From: Leptolinea sp964424035
GTDB lineage: Bacteria; Chloroflexota; Anaerolineae; Anaerolineales; Anaerolineaceae
Reading direction: 5' to 3'
NCBI GenBank assembly: GCA_964424035.1
Contig: CAYRHB010000091.1
Span: 1 to 15,760, forward strand
Length of the DNA: 15,760 nucleotides
Shown here: piece after piece, positions 1-8,139 of the stretch
Layout: each line of letters begins with the position of its first letter
Position numbering within the stretch: the first letter of the stretch is position 1
The notes under the pieces: model-generated
Seen by the model: the letters and a program-made list of their open reading frames with translations, nothing else
Databases searched by the model: none
Told to the model about the DNA's origin: nothing
Translations under genes and position numbers: made by a program

Positions 1-42
1 CCCCGAACGAACTGTATATTATCATATCCAATTTCTTTCGTC

Positions 43-69
43 AACCCATTAAACTTCATGGGTTATAAT
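43..69 (+). promoter_or_regulatory. Putative promoter -10 box with abutting inverted repeat
   Basis: A perfect TATAAT lies at 64-69, 11 nt before the ATG at 81. No good -35 hexamer is seen 16-18 bp upstream. A perfect 7-bp inverted repeat (AACCCAT at 43-49, ATGGGTT at 58-64, 8-nt loop) ends on the first base of the -10 box and is followed by a short T-run (71-75). The repeat could be an operator for the downstream operon or a weak terminator for a gene to the left of the window; the sequence does not decide. If this -10 is used, the transcript would have a very short leader. Confidence 0.35.
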
Positions 70-80
70 CTTTTTGGATT

Positions 81-485
81 ATGAATCAAGATTTTTCCCG
101 TCTACCGGTCGTCCTGACATCCCTGTTTTTGACAATAACCGGGTTGGGAGGACTGGCTGTTGTTCTGATCAATACCGTACCCACACTTGGTCCACGGTGG
201 CTTTTCTATTTTTTTCTGTTTCTTTCACTGGCTGGAATCAGCCTACCGGTAACAGATTTTCTCAACCGGCGATTTCCCAGTAAACCAAGAGCTGGCGCCG
301 CCGTTGTTGTGCGGCAGGCAGTCTGGTTTGGCATATATGGATGTGTGTTGGCCTGGCTTCAATTCGGTCGGGTCTTAAATTCCGGGCTGGTTCTTTTTCT
401 TGCCATAGGATTGGTTGCTTTAGAAATGATCATCCGCATGAATGAGCGCAGCCGGTTCAATACGACCACACATCAAGATGAATGA
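81..485 (+). CDS. Small four-helix membrane protein, function unknown
   Basis: This 134-residue protein is not recognised. Hydrophobic stretches at about residues 9-31, 39-56, 76-94 and 99-118 suggest four transmembrane helices joined by short loops, with a basic stretch (NRRFPSKPR, 62-70) between helices 2 and 3 and a polar C-terminal tail. No catalytic motif is visible. The ATG at 81 follows a TATAAT box closely and has no clear Shine-Dalgarno sequence. Its last 8 bases overlap the start of selA (ATGAATGA at 478-485), which suggests translational coupling, but a role in selenium metabolism is not supported by the sequence itself. The reading frame is intact and convincing; only the function is open. 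Confidence 0.75.
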   Translation: MNQDFSRLPVVLTSLFLTITGLGGLAVVLINTVPTLGPRWLFYFFLFLSLAGISLPVTDFLNRRFPSKPRAGAAVVVRQAVWFGIYGCVLAWLQFGRVLNSGLVLFLAIGLVALEMIIRMNERSRFNTTTHQDE

Positions 486-1851
486 TTTTGCCCGGATACC
501 CAGTGTTGAGCAAATTTTACAACAGGCAGAATCCATTGACCTGATCGCTTTGTATGGTCGAGTGTTGGTGGTTGAAGAGATACAGAATACACTAGCCAAT
601 ATCAGGAATGCCATTCCGGCAGGAACTCCTGTTCCAGATACCTCTGCGATAATCCGGGATGTAAAAAGAGGGCTGGAAGACCTCGATAGTATGTCATTAT
701 TACCGGTTATCAACGCTACCGGAGTTGTACTCCATACCAACCTGGGAAGGGCGCCACTCAGCCGGAAGGCTTTACAGGCGATACTGCATGCCAGCGCTTC
801 ATATTCCACGGTGGAGTTGGATCTGATTAAAGGAAAACGCCAGAATAGAAATACACGACTGGAGAAATTACTTCAAAGACTCCTGAAGGTGGAATCGGCA
901 CTGGTAGTAAATAATAACGCGGCGGGTGTATTCCTGACTTTACGGACACTGGGTTTCCGGCGTAAGGTAATCATTTCCCGGAATCAACTGGTTGAAATTG
1001 GTGGCGGGTTTCGGATACCGGACATCCTTCAACAAACCGGTGCCAGGTTAATGGAAGTGGGGACAACAAATCAGATCCGGTTGGATGATTATCGGCGGGC
1101 TATTCGTGAAGGTGGCTCGATCATTCTGCATGTTCACCCGGCTAATTTCAAAATAACCGGATATACATCAGAACCGGAATTGAAAGATATTGTTGAGCTT
1201 GCTCATAAACATGACTTACCGGTGATCGATGACCTGGGCTCCGGAGCCATGTTGGATACATCCAAATATGGAATGGGTCATGAACCGACGGTACAGGAAT
1301 CTCTGGCTGCCGGTACGGATGTTGTCTGTTTTTCGTGTGATAAACTCCTCGGGGGTCCACAAGGTGGGATCATCCTGGGTAAGGAAAAATATCTTACCCG
1401 GATCAAAAAACACCCGTTAGCCCGGATTCTACGGACGGATAAAACCTTAATCGCAGCTCTTGAAGCAACATTGATACACTATTTAAACGAACGGGCAGAA
1501 CAGGAAATTCCCGTCTGGCAGATGATCAGCCTGCCTGTTAATGAATTAAAAAATCGGGTTGAACATTGGAAGCAACAGATAACAAATGGCGTTATCATGG
1601 AAGGCCATTCCACTGTAGGCGGTGGAAGTTTGCCTGAAGAAACCTTGCCGACATACATTCTGGCTTTGCCGGTAAAGAAAGCCGATTCGCTGACTGACCT
1701 GCTCCGGAATGGAGAAACTGCTGTTTTCCCCCGCATCCAGGATGGAATGGTCTGTTTTGATCCACGGACAGTATTACCAGACCAGGATGATTTATTGGTA
1801 CAAATGATTAAGAAAGCTTTACTTCAATACAGGGAGAAATATGAAAACTGA
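478..1851 (+). CDS. selA: L-seryl-tRNA(Sec) selenium transferase (selenocysteine synthase)
   Basis: SelA is the cytoplasmic PLP enzyme that converts seryl-tRNA(Sec) to selenocysteinyl-tRNA(Sec) using selenophosphate. The 457-residue product matches the family length (about 460). Visible hallmarks are the N-terminal IPSVEQIL segment, LLPVINATGVVLHTNLGRAPLS early in the fold (split here as LLPVINATGVV then LHTNLGRAPLS), NNNAAGVFL, HPANFKITGYT, the DDLGSGA motif and FSCDKLLGGPQGG, where Lys289 should carry PLP. In SelA proteins I know the residue before DK is Gly; here it is Cys287, a mild oddity. The ATG at 478 was chosen over one at 442 because it begins the conserved N-terminus and overlaps the previous stop. 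Its stop overlaps the next gene by 11 bp. No selB, selD or tRNA-Sec is seen in the window. Confidence 0.95.
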   Translation: MNDFARIPSVEQILQQAESIDLIALYGRVLVVEEIQNTLANIRNAIPAGTPVPDTSAIIRDVKRGLEDLDSMSLLPVINATGVVLHTNLGRAPLSRKALQAILHASASYSTVELDLIKGKRQNRNTRLEKLLQRLLKVESALVVNNNAAGVFLTLRTLGFRRKVIISRNQLVEIGGGFRIPDILQQTGARLMEVGTTNQIRLDDYRRAIREGGSIILHVHPANFKITGYTSEPELKDIVELAHKHDLPVIDDLGSGAMLDTSKYGMGHEPTVQESLAAGTDVVCFSCDKLLGGPQGGIILGKEKYLTRIKKHPLARILRTDKTLIAALEATLIHYLNERAEQEIPVWQMISLPVNELKNRVEHWKQQITNGVIMEGHSTVGGGSLPEETLPTYILALPVKKADSLTDLLRNGETAVFPRIQDGMVCFDPRTVLPDQDDLLVQMIKKALLQYREKYEN

Positions 1852-3076
1852 TTTATCAGGTCTAATGCAAGAAAATGATATTACGGCGATTTTAATTTCC
1901 GGACCGGCAGATCACAATCCGGCTATGACGTATTTTTTGGGAAATGTCCATGTTTCAAGGGGTGAACTGATCATTAAACCGGGAGAAGATCCGATTCTGG
2001 TCCATGAAGCATTTGAACGGGAGGAGGCAGCGAAAACCGGTTGCCGCCTTTTACCCAACAATCGTTACCCATATCTTGAATTGCTGAATGAGACAAATGG
2101 AGACCGGACAAAGGTTGAAAGCCGGCGAATTGCCCATATCCTGGAAGATAACGGTATTTCCAGTGGGCGGATCGTTATTTATGGACAAATGGATATGGGG
2201 AAAGCCTATTCCACAATTAATGGGGTGAGTGAATTTCTACCGAATATTGAATTCCTGGCAGACTGGGATGAGAAAATTTTGTTCAAAGCCATGACCACTA
2301 AAGATGATTATGAACTTGATCAGATCCGGTCAATGGGAAGGATCACCACGAATGTGGTAGGAAGAACCGCAGATTTCCTGTCACAACAGAAGTTACAAAA
2401 CAACCAGTTGGTCAGGTCGAATGGGGAACCGGTTCGGATTGGCGATGTAAAAAGTCTGATCAACCTCTGGCTGGCTGAAGCCGGGGCGGAAAATCCCGAA
2501 GGGACAATTTTCTCCCTGGGCCATGACGCCGGCGTGCCCCACTCAACAGGTAATAATGAAGAAGTTCTCCGGGGTGGAGAAACGATTGTTTTTGATATTT
2601 TTCCCTGTCAGATTGGTGGTGGTTATTTTTATGATTTCACGCGCACCTGGTGCCTGGGTTATGCAACGGATGAAATCCAACAACTACACCAACAGGTTAA
2701 GCAGGTGTATGACGACCTCATATCAGAATTGAAACCCGGTTACATGTTCAGGCCGTATCAAATGCGGACATACGATCTGTTTGAAAGCATGGGACATCCT
2801 ACCAACAGATCTCACCCGAATACTGTGGATGGGTATAACCATTCAATTGGGCATGGGCTGGGTTTGAGGGTTCATGAGAAACCCTGGTCGGGTGATAAAG
2901 CTGATGAGTCGGATTGTCTGATTCCTGGTGCCGTATTTACCATGGAACCTGGCTTATATTTTCCAGATAAAGGAATGGGTGTACGAATAGAGGATACTTA
3001 TTGCATTAACCATAAGAAAGAGCTTGAATTAATGGCTGATTATCCCTATGATCTGGTCATTCCAGTCAAATCTTGA
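1841..3076 (+). CDS. M24 family metallopeptidase, Xaa-Pro aminopeptidase-like
   Basis: This 411-residue protein has the two-part layout of aminopeptidase P/prolidase-like enzymes: an N-terminal creatinase-type domain (about 1-150) and a C-terminal pita-bread catalytic domain. All five expected metal ligands can be placed: Asp252 in FDIFP, Asp265 in YFYDFTRTW, the His in SIGHGLGLRVHE, the Glu in TMEPGLYFP and the Glu in GVRIEDTY. The spacing between the two Asp (13) is slightly longer than in E. coli PepP (11), as in archaeal-type M24 peptidases with a DIFP motif. It probably releases an N-terminal residue ahead of proline in the cytoplasm; true substrate specificity cannot be read. The ATG at 1841 follows AGGGAG (1831-1836) and overlaps the selA stop. 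No signal peptide is seen. Confidence 0.88.
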   Translation: MKTDLSGLMQENDITAILISGPADHNPAMTYFLGNVHVSRGELIIKPGEDPILVHEAFEREEAAKTGCRLLPNNRYPYLELLNETNGDRTKVESRRIAHILEDNGISSGRIVIYGQMDMGKAYSTINGVSEFLPNIEFLADWDEKILFKAMTTKDDYELDQIRSMGRITTNVVGRTADFLSQQKLQNNQLVRSNGEPVRIGDVKSLINLWLAEAGAENPEGTIFSLGHDAGVPHSTGNNEEVLRGGETIVFDIFPCQIGGGYFYDFTRTWCLGYATDEIQQLHQQVKQVYDDLISELKPGYMFRPYQMRTYDLFESMGHPTNRSHPNTVDGYNHSIGHGLGLRVHEKPWSGDKADESDCLIPGAVFTMEPGLYFPDKGMGVRIEDTYCINHKKELELMADYPYDLVIPVKS

Positions 3077-3089
3077 AAATGTGAATCTG

Positions 3090-4118
3090 ATGAATGAATT
3101 GAAACCCGCACGAATTTTGGGGATTGAATCCTCCTGTGATGAGACTGCTGCCGCGATTATTGAGAATGGGAGCAGTCTTCTGGCCAATTCAGTGGCCACA
3201 CAGATCGAATTGCATAAGAAATATGGTGGAGTCTTTCCGGAAGTTGCCTCACGCCAACATACTCTGAGCATATATCCGATCATCGAAGAGACCCTTCAAA
3301 AGGCACACCTTTCCTGGGATGAAATCGATGCGATCGCCGCGACACGTGGACCGGGATTAGCCGGCTCTCTGGTGGTTGGGATGAACGCGGCCAAGGGGAT
3401 TGCATTGGCCAGAAATTTGCCTCTGGTAGGCGTCAATCATTTGGAAGGGCATATTTACTCTTCCTGGATTCGACCGGAAACTGCTGACCGTTTCACTCCA
3501 CCCGAATTCCCGGTTATGGCCTTGCTGGTATCCGGCGGACATACGGAATTGAACCTGATGGAAGATCACCTGAATTACCGGCGGTTGGGTGCGACCCTGG
3601 ATGATGCTGCCGGTGAAGCATTTGATAAAGTTGCCCGCCTGCTAGGGCTTCCGTATCCGGGAGGACCATCTATCCAGAAAGCGGCTTCAGAGGGAAATCC
3701 TTCCGCCTTCAATTTTCCACGGGCACGTCTTGAAAGTGGCTGGAACTTTTCATTCAGTGGATTGAAAACAGCTGTCCTGAGAACTGTCAAACAAATTGAA
3801 GCGGACGGTGTTGAATTGCCTGTTGCGGATATTGCCGCCAGTTTCCAGGAAGCAGTTGTTGATGTCCTTTACACGAAAACCATGGCTGCTGCCAGAGAAT
3901 TCCGGGTAAAAGAAATCGTAGTCGCCGGTGGTGTTTCAGCGAATAAAGCTTTACGCGCCGCATTCATGGGGCAGGGAGAATTCCCGGTACATATTCCCCC
4001 TCTATACCTGTGCACGGATAATGCCGCAATGATCGCGACGGCCGGATATTACCGGTTCATACATGGTCATATCGATAGCCTTGATGTGGATGTTCTTCCC
4101 ACATGGCCTTTACAATGA
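3090..4118 (+). CDS. tsaD: tRNA N6-adenosine threonylcarbamoyltransferase
   Basis: TsaD transfers the threonylcarbamoyl group to A37 of ANN-decoding tRNAs, working with TsaB and TsaE. The 342-residue product fits the usual length (about 340). It starts with the ASKHA-type ILGIESSCDET segment, has the metal-binding HLEGH motif (His117 and His121), the phosphate-loop-like LLVSGGHTEL, the ALDDAAGEAFDK-like TLDDAAGEAFDKVARLLGL segment, FSFSGLKTAV, GGVSANKALR and a C-terminal CTDNAAMIA containing the third metal ligand Asp. The ATG at 3090 places MNELKPARILGIESS at the N-terminus; in-frame GTG at 3081 and ATG at 3048 are less likely because they add an unconserved leader, and the ATG at 3048 overlaps the previous gene. 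It lies 13 bp after the peptidase gene, so co-transcription is likely. tsaB and tsaE are not in the window. Confidence 0.96.
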   Translation: MNELKPARILGIESSCDETAAAIIENGSSLLANSVATQIELHKKYGGVFPEVASRQHTLSIYPIIEETLQKAHLSWDEIDAIAATRGPGLAGSLVVGMNAAKGIALARNLPLVGVNHLEGHIYSSWIRPETADRFTPPEFPVMALLVSGGHTELNLMEDHLNYRRLGATLDDAAGEAFDKVARLLGLPYPGGPSIQKAASEGNPSAFNFPRARLESGWNFSFSGLKTAVLRTVKQIEADGVELPVADIAASFQEAVVDVLYTKTMAAAREFRVKEIVVAGGVSANKALRAAFMGQGEFPVHIPPLYLCTDNAAMIATAGYYRFIHGHIDSLDVDVLPTWPLQ

Positions 4119-4139
4119 ATCAATACGTAAATTTGTTGC

Positions 4140-4346
4140 ATGGCAAAACCAGCTGACGAATCTTTGATTAAAACGTTCAATACCACGGATCAACATTTGG
4201 ATTCGAGGACAGAATTTCAGAATCCAAAGTTTTGTCCATCCATGCTTGTGTGTCCTAAATGTAATAAAGCCAACATGGAAATGAACAGCCTGATGAATCT
4301 GGTTTGTCCAAATTGCGGGTACACATCAGGTGGAGGTTCAACCTGA
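4140..4346 (+). CDS. Small zinc-ribbon protein
   Basis: This short frame encodes 68 residues. Its C-terminal half carries a textbook zinc ribbon: Cys38-x2-Cys41, a 14-residue spacer, then Cys56-x2-Cys59, followed by GYTSGGGST. The first 33 residues look polar and disordered, with one additional Cys32. The start is uncertain: ATG at 4140 lacks a Shine-Dalgarno site, and an in-frame ATG at 4242 would give a 34-residue protein made of the zinc ribbon alone. It sits 21 bp after tsaD and 69 bp before the OsmC-like gene. Two in-frame TGA codons in tandem (4344-4349) end it. Nucleic-acid or protein binding is plausible for such a fold, but no function can be assigned. Confidence 0.6.
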   Translation: MAKPADESLIKTFNTTDQHLDSRTEFQNPKFCPSMLVCPKCNKANMEMNSLMNLVCPNCGYTSGGGST

Positions 4347-4354
4347 TGATTTGG

Positions 4355-4375
4355 TTGTTTCCCGTGGGGAAACAA
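4355..4375 (+). promoter_or_regulatory. Hairpin in the leader of the OsmC-like gene
   Basis: GTTTCCC (4357-4363) and GGGAAAC (4367-4373) form a perfect 7-bp stem with a GTG loop, extendable by two T-A pairs to 9 bp. It is followed by five A residues rather than a T-run, and no T-run follows it on the other strand, so it is not a canonical intrinsic terminator for either direction. It lies between the zinc-ribbon stop and the strong ribosome-binding site at 4404-4410 and may be a leader element or mRNA-processing hairpin. Confidence 0.35.
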
Positions 4376-4415
4376 AAACCATACTATCGGTATTGCATCA
4401 AATAGGAGGTATTTT

Positions 4416-4826
4416 ATGGAAGCGAAAGTAACCTGGAAGGGCAAAATGAGTTTCGAAGGAAGCTCGGATTCCGGTTTTTCCCTACCATTGGGAACAGATC
4501 CGGGTGTTGGCGGAGACAATGATGGATTCCGCCCCATGGAATTGATCGGTATTGGATTGGCTGGATGTACCGGGATGGATGTTATTTCAATCCTTCAAAA
4601 GAAGAAACAACTGGTTTCAAATTTTGAAGTCCAGGTTCATGCCCAAAAAGCTTCGGATCATCCGAGAGTCTTCACCGGGATCGAAGTCGAATACATAGTG
4701 ACAGGCGATAATATTGATCGGGCTGCCGTGGAAAGGGCTGTTGAACTCTCTGTTACAAAATATTGCCCTGCCCAGGCCATGCTTTCCAAAGCTGTACCGA
4801 TCACTCACAGGGTCACAATTCGATAA
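4416..4826 (+). CDS. OsmC/YhfA-family protein
   Basis: The 136-residue product has the OsmC fold signatures: two conserved cysteines, Cys51 in LAGCTGMD and Cys117 in KYCPAQAML, which in the OsmC/Ohr superfamily form the redox or peroxidatic pair, plus the basic N-terminal strand region and central helix. The absence of an Ohr-type extended N-terminus and the motif GIGLAGCTGMDV point to the YhfA-like subgroup, whose physiological substrate is unclear. It is a cytoplasmic protein without a signal peptide. The start at ATG 4416 is very secure because AGGAGGT (4404-4410) lies 5 nt upstream. It is the last gene of the plus-strand run and converges with the M23 lipoprotein gene; the 41 bp between them contain only a weak 6-bp inverted repeat (4839-4852). 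Confidence 0.88.
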   Translation: MEAKVTWKGKMSFEGSSDSGFSLPLGTDPGVGGDNDGFRPMELIGIGLAGCTGMDVISILQKKKQLVSNFEVQVHAQKASDHPRVFTGIEVEYIVTGDNIDRAAVERAVELSVTKYCPAQAMLSKAVPITHRVTIR

Positions 4827-4867
4827 GTAAACCTGCTCTCAATTCCAATTGATCTTGATGGTCCGGA

Positions 4868-6346
4868 TTATTGCATTTCGGATTGAATTTGGCTCGCGGC
4901 ATCAGAACATTCGCAGGCGTTAACAATCCGGCTGTATTTCGTCAATGTTCCCTGATACGGAACCGGTCCATTCTGCGCCAGCCAGCCTTCCAGGTCAAAT
5001 GGAATGGGTCCATCCGCCGGGATCCATTCGCCATTGTATTTCCTGGCGATATGGATATGGGTTCCAGTGGCATGTCCTCCTTCGCAGGAGGGGCGACCTA
5101 TGCGGTCGCCTGATTTTACAACAGTCCCGGCTTTGATCTGATCAGCAGAGGCGAGGTGTAGATAAAAGATATTCCAGCCTGTTCGCTCATCTCCGTCACC
5201 ATCAAGATCAAGAACGGCGATAGCCGGATCTGACCTGGCGATGATACCATCAGCGATTGCAATCACGATTTCATTTGTCTGTGAGCAGCCCCCGACAACC
5301 GCCGGTGGAGCAAAATCCAGTGCGGCAAAAGGAGATCCGTTCCCCCAGGCAGTATGTGGTCCACCGGTGTATGCCCAGGATTTTCCCCCAACGAATGGAA
5401 GGCGCATTACGGGTTGACGCAAACTGCCAGGAATAAAATCCAGATCTCCATCCCACGCATTACCAAAAAGTTTCACATAGGTTTGGTAAAACCCGTCTGG
5501 TGTGATCGCCAGATCGTATGCAGTTTGATCCAATATCCTCGCAAAGTAATAATGCAGGCTAACCGTGGCTGCATTCTGCCAGGGATCGGGCCGTTCCAAC
5601 CGCCCATCCGGAAGGTCAAATCCCTTCATATTTCCCAAGCGCCAATCATAATAACCATTATTGAGATAATTCGCAGCCCAACTAAGCTGCAGGTACAGTC
5701 CTTTGTGGGCATCATCATGAAACCCCAAAGGATATTCAGCAACATCCACCCGTGGAATTGTGTCGGATAACCCACCTGTCTGATATTCAACAATTGCCAG
5801 CAAGAGCCGGGCACTGACGCTGTAATTCTCTGCCAGCAATTCGATCAATTCACCGCCTGACCGGTTCTTATCAGACGCATAAGCAAGATATTTCTTGAAC
5901 CATCCTGGCTGGCTGTTTACAAACTCAACCGGATCAAAGTCAACCTGAGCCGGGCCGTAAACAAACTGGCTATCAGGGAGTATCTGGTATGGCGATCCCC
6001 ATAATGATTGGTAATAGACAGGGATTTTCATGGGAAAACCGGATGGCATGGTTGTGGCATCATTGGGAATGATTGGATTGGCTTCATGAATTTCAGCTAT
6101 GGATGTATTAAACCGGGATGCCAATCCGGCGAGAGTGTCACCAGAACGGGCTGTGTAATCAACCAGTTGCCCGGGGGTATACGCTTCACGAATTGGCAGG
6201 GGTGTAGATTCAATGGCCGGTTCGGCCACAACCTCCAAGTTTTCCTGGCCGGATACTTCCGGGGCAATGTCCCGGGGAACACAGGCACCCAGTAAATGAA
6301 TCATCAAAATGGAGATGAACAGACGGGTAAGGAACTTTCTACTCAT
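4868..6346 (-). CDS. LysM / lysozyme-like / M23 endopeptidase lipoprotein (paralog C)
   Basis: This 492-residue exported protein starts with a lipoprotein signal (SRKFLTRLF then hydrophobic core, lipobox LGAC, Cys22). A LysM-like segment follows at about 62-110 (YTARSGDTLAGLASRFN). Residues 125-305 form a helical domain resembling lytic transglycosylases. The C-terminal M23 domain (about 311-455) has His331, Asp344 and His432 as likely zinc ligands, with His397 and His430 as catalytic helpers. A DLDGDG loop (380-385) and Cys354/Cys421 are shared with the two upstream paralogs. A CEC tail (478-480) is unique to this copy. Family knowledge predicts cleavage of peptidoglycan cross-bridges outside the membrane. 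The ATG at 6346 was preferred over one at 6406 because it starts the signal peptide; it is 4 bp after the previous gene's stop. Confidence 0.88.
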   Translation of the reverse strand: MSRKFLTRLFISILMIHLLGACVPRDIAPEVSGQENLEVVAEPAIESTPLPIREAYTPGQLVDYTARSGDTLAGLASRFNTSIAEIHEANPIIPNDATTMPSGFPMKIPVYYQSLWGSPYQILPDSQFVYGPAQVDFDPVEFVNSQPGWFKKYLAYASDKNRSGGELIELLAENYSVSARLLLAIVEYQTGGLSDTIPRVDVAEYPLGFHDDAHKGLYLQLSWAANYLNNGYYDWRLGNMKGFDLPDGRLERPDPWQNAATVSLHYYFARILDQTAYDLAITPDGFYQTYVKLFGNAWDGDLDFIPGSLRQPVMRLPFVGGKSWAYTGGPHTAWGNGSPFAALDFAPPAVVGGCSQTNEIVIAIADGIIARSDPAIAVLDLDGDGDERTGWNIFYLHLASADQIKAGTVVKSGDRIGRPSCEGGHATGTHIHIARKYNGEWIPADGPIPFDLEGWLAQNGPVPYQGTLTKYSRIVNACECSDAASQIQSEMQ

Positions 6347-6350
6347 TGAA

Positions 6351-8139
6351 TTATTGGATCTTTTGCCTGTTGGTAAGTGTGACCATTGTACCGGTTGTAT
6401 TGGCAACTGCCGTCATGGAATCCTTGGTTAGCGTTCCAAGATAGGGTTCATCACCGGCATGAGCAGCCCAACCGCTCAAGACGAACGGCATGGGGCTGTC
6501 GGCGAGGATCCACTCACCGTTATACTTTCTGGCAATATGTACATGTGTTCCGGTTGCTGTTCCGCCTTCACAGGATGGATGTCCGATCGGATCATCCTGG
6601 TTCAACCAGGTTCCGGCAGGTATCCTGTCTTTTGTGGCAATATGAAGGTACAGAATCGCCCAACCGGTTTGTTCGTAACCATCGCCGTCCAAATCTACCA
6701 TCACAACCCCATTGGCTGATCGTACGACCAGACCGGGGGCGGAAGCAGTGACCCATTCAATCGATTCTGCGCATCCGTGGTAATTACTCGGAGGTGCGAA
6801 ATCGAGTGCAGCAAGTGCACCATCAGGTCCCCATGCCGAATGAGGGCCGCCACTCAGACTCCAGCTTTGCCCGGCTTTGTAAGGCAATTCGAGAACGGGT
6901 TGCTTAAGGTCAGTGGGATATAACGGTTCAAATTTCTGTGCGCGAAGCCACGGATTACCAAACATTGCTTCATGTTTTTCAGAAAGGTTCCCCGGTGAAT
7001 ACAGGGATGCCCCCCACTCATCCTGGTTGGCTATGGTTGAAAAGAGGTACTGCACAGCAACTGTTCCGGCATTAAGTTCGGGTGCCAGGCGAAGTTTGGA
7101 CCCATCCGGAAAAGAGAGCTCGGTGATCAATCCGGCGCGCCACCCGTAATATCCGATGGAAAACTGTTGAACAGCCCAACTAAGCTGATGGTACAGGTTC
7201 TGGTACCTCATCTTTTTGTGGGTAATGGGATATTCTGTTTCCAGAGCGCTGGGAGGTTCACCACTAACCCAATTGCTCCTGTAATCAAGCAGGCTGAGAA
7301 GCAAACGCGGGTTGATGGAGTTTTCAATGGCAACCCGATTGATTACATCGGCACCGGAATGCCAGCCACTGGATAAATATTCCCTGTATGTGCTTAAATA
7401 TCCACCCTGTTCATTTATATACGCCTCTACATCAAAATCCAGGGCGGATGGGGAGAAGACCACTTCGCTATCCGGCATGAGAATGCCTTTGGGGCCTGTC
7501 TCTTTCAATTTATTGGGGATAACAAGAAGCTGATTTGGATTTAGCAGGCTGTAAGCGGGTATATCTTGCGGTGAAGTGATGTCTGATTCTGAAACACCAA
7601 AGCGTACTGCTACAGCCGAACGGGTATCACCCGCCTGAGAATAGTAAAGGACCATTTTCTGATTGTCACTGATGGAAAATGATTCCAGAGGGGGAGTGGT
7701 TGGAGAGATGAGAGGAGTCCGGGTAAAAACCGGTCCTAAAGTCGGGATTGGTCTGGTTGGAGTGTTCGGGACACTGGTATTGGTTGGGAGATCTGTCGGG
7801 ATTTGCGTATTGGTAGGGTGAGGCGTGTTTGTAGAAGTTATTCTTTCCGGAATAGCTGTAAATTGCTGAATTTCAGCGATGGTTTTGGTCAAAGCAACCA
7901 CCTTGGTGATTGGTGTTTGCAGTCCAACNNNNNNNNNNCACGTCTGATCCGGATGATTTCGCGCTGCTGGAATGGGATTGAACCGGTATGGTGTGAATGG
8001 GTTTCCCCGTTTGCGCCGTCGCAGTGAGATCCAGCTGACTGGAATAAGCGGGAGCACAGGACGACAGGATCAAAGAAAATAGGATGATGATCGAAGTGAC
8101 AAATTCACCTCGATATCTGATTTTCTTCCTGCCGGCCAT
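6351..8139 (-). CDS. LysM / lysozyme-like / M23 endopeptidase lipoprotein (paralog B), interrupted by assembly gap
   Basis: The gene is split by ten Ns. Upstream of the gap, 67 residues from ATG 8139 give a lipoprotein signal with lipobox LSSC (Cys28) and a Ser/Thr-rich start of a linker. Downstream, 525 residues from 7928 in another frame continue with a Thr/Pro-rich linker, a LysM-like segment (YYSQAGDTRSAVAVRFGVS), the lysozyme-like domain (INPRLLLSLLDYRSNW) and an M23 domain with GPHSAWG, ALDFAPP, DLDGDG, LYLHIA, PSCEGG and GTHVHIARKYNGEW. The two frames join if the true gap length is a multiple of three, so this is almost certainly one intact gene rather than a pseudogene. It overlaps the end of paralog A by 35 bp. 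An in-frame ATG at 8163 with GGTGAG upstream is an alternative start. It is roughly 90-100 residues longer than its siblings, mostly through the linker. Confidence 0.85.
7929..7938. other. Assembly gap (ten Ns)
   Basis: Ten consecutive Ns break the N-terminal linker of the middle M23 lipoprotein gene. A fixed run of ten Ns is a common scaffolding placeholder, so the real length is unknown. The coding frames on either side differ, and frame arithmetic (first codon bases at positions 0 mod 3 above the gap and 2 mod 3 below it) predicts a true length divisible by three. Confidence 0.97.

Noticed and set aside
4341..4375. Possible selenocysteine UGA plus SECIS-like hairpin at the end of the zinc-ribbon gene, tempting because selA is nearby
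   Set aside because: The TGA at 4344-4346 is followed at once by a second in-frame TGA (4347-4349), so read-through would stop immediately, and no conserved protein extension follows.
4355..4375. Intrinsic terminator after the zinc-ribbon gene
   Set aside because: The stem is good but it is followed by an A-run, not T residues, and the opposite strand has no T-run either; kept only as an unexplained leader hairpin.
4839..4852. Small inverted repeat TCAATT/AATTGA between the converging OsmC-like and M23 genes as a bidirectional terminator
   Set aside because: Only six A/T-rich pairs with a two-base loop and no T-run; too weak to call.
5354..5770. Long plus-strand open frames inside the minus-strand M23 genes (also 6386-6751 and 8296-8598)
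   Set aside because: They lie antisense to clearly conserved domains, have no recognisable motifs and show low-complexity, unlikely residue composition.
6351..8057. Single open frame beginning at ATG 8057 and reading through the Ns as the middle M23 gene
   Set aside because: Its first 39 residues have no signal peptide, while the other frame upstream of the gap encodes a perfect lipoprotein signal; the 8057 start is produced by the arbitrary length of the gap.
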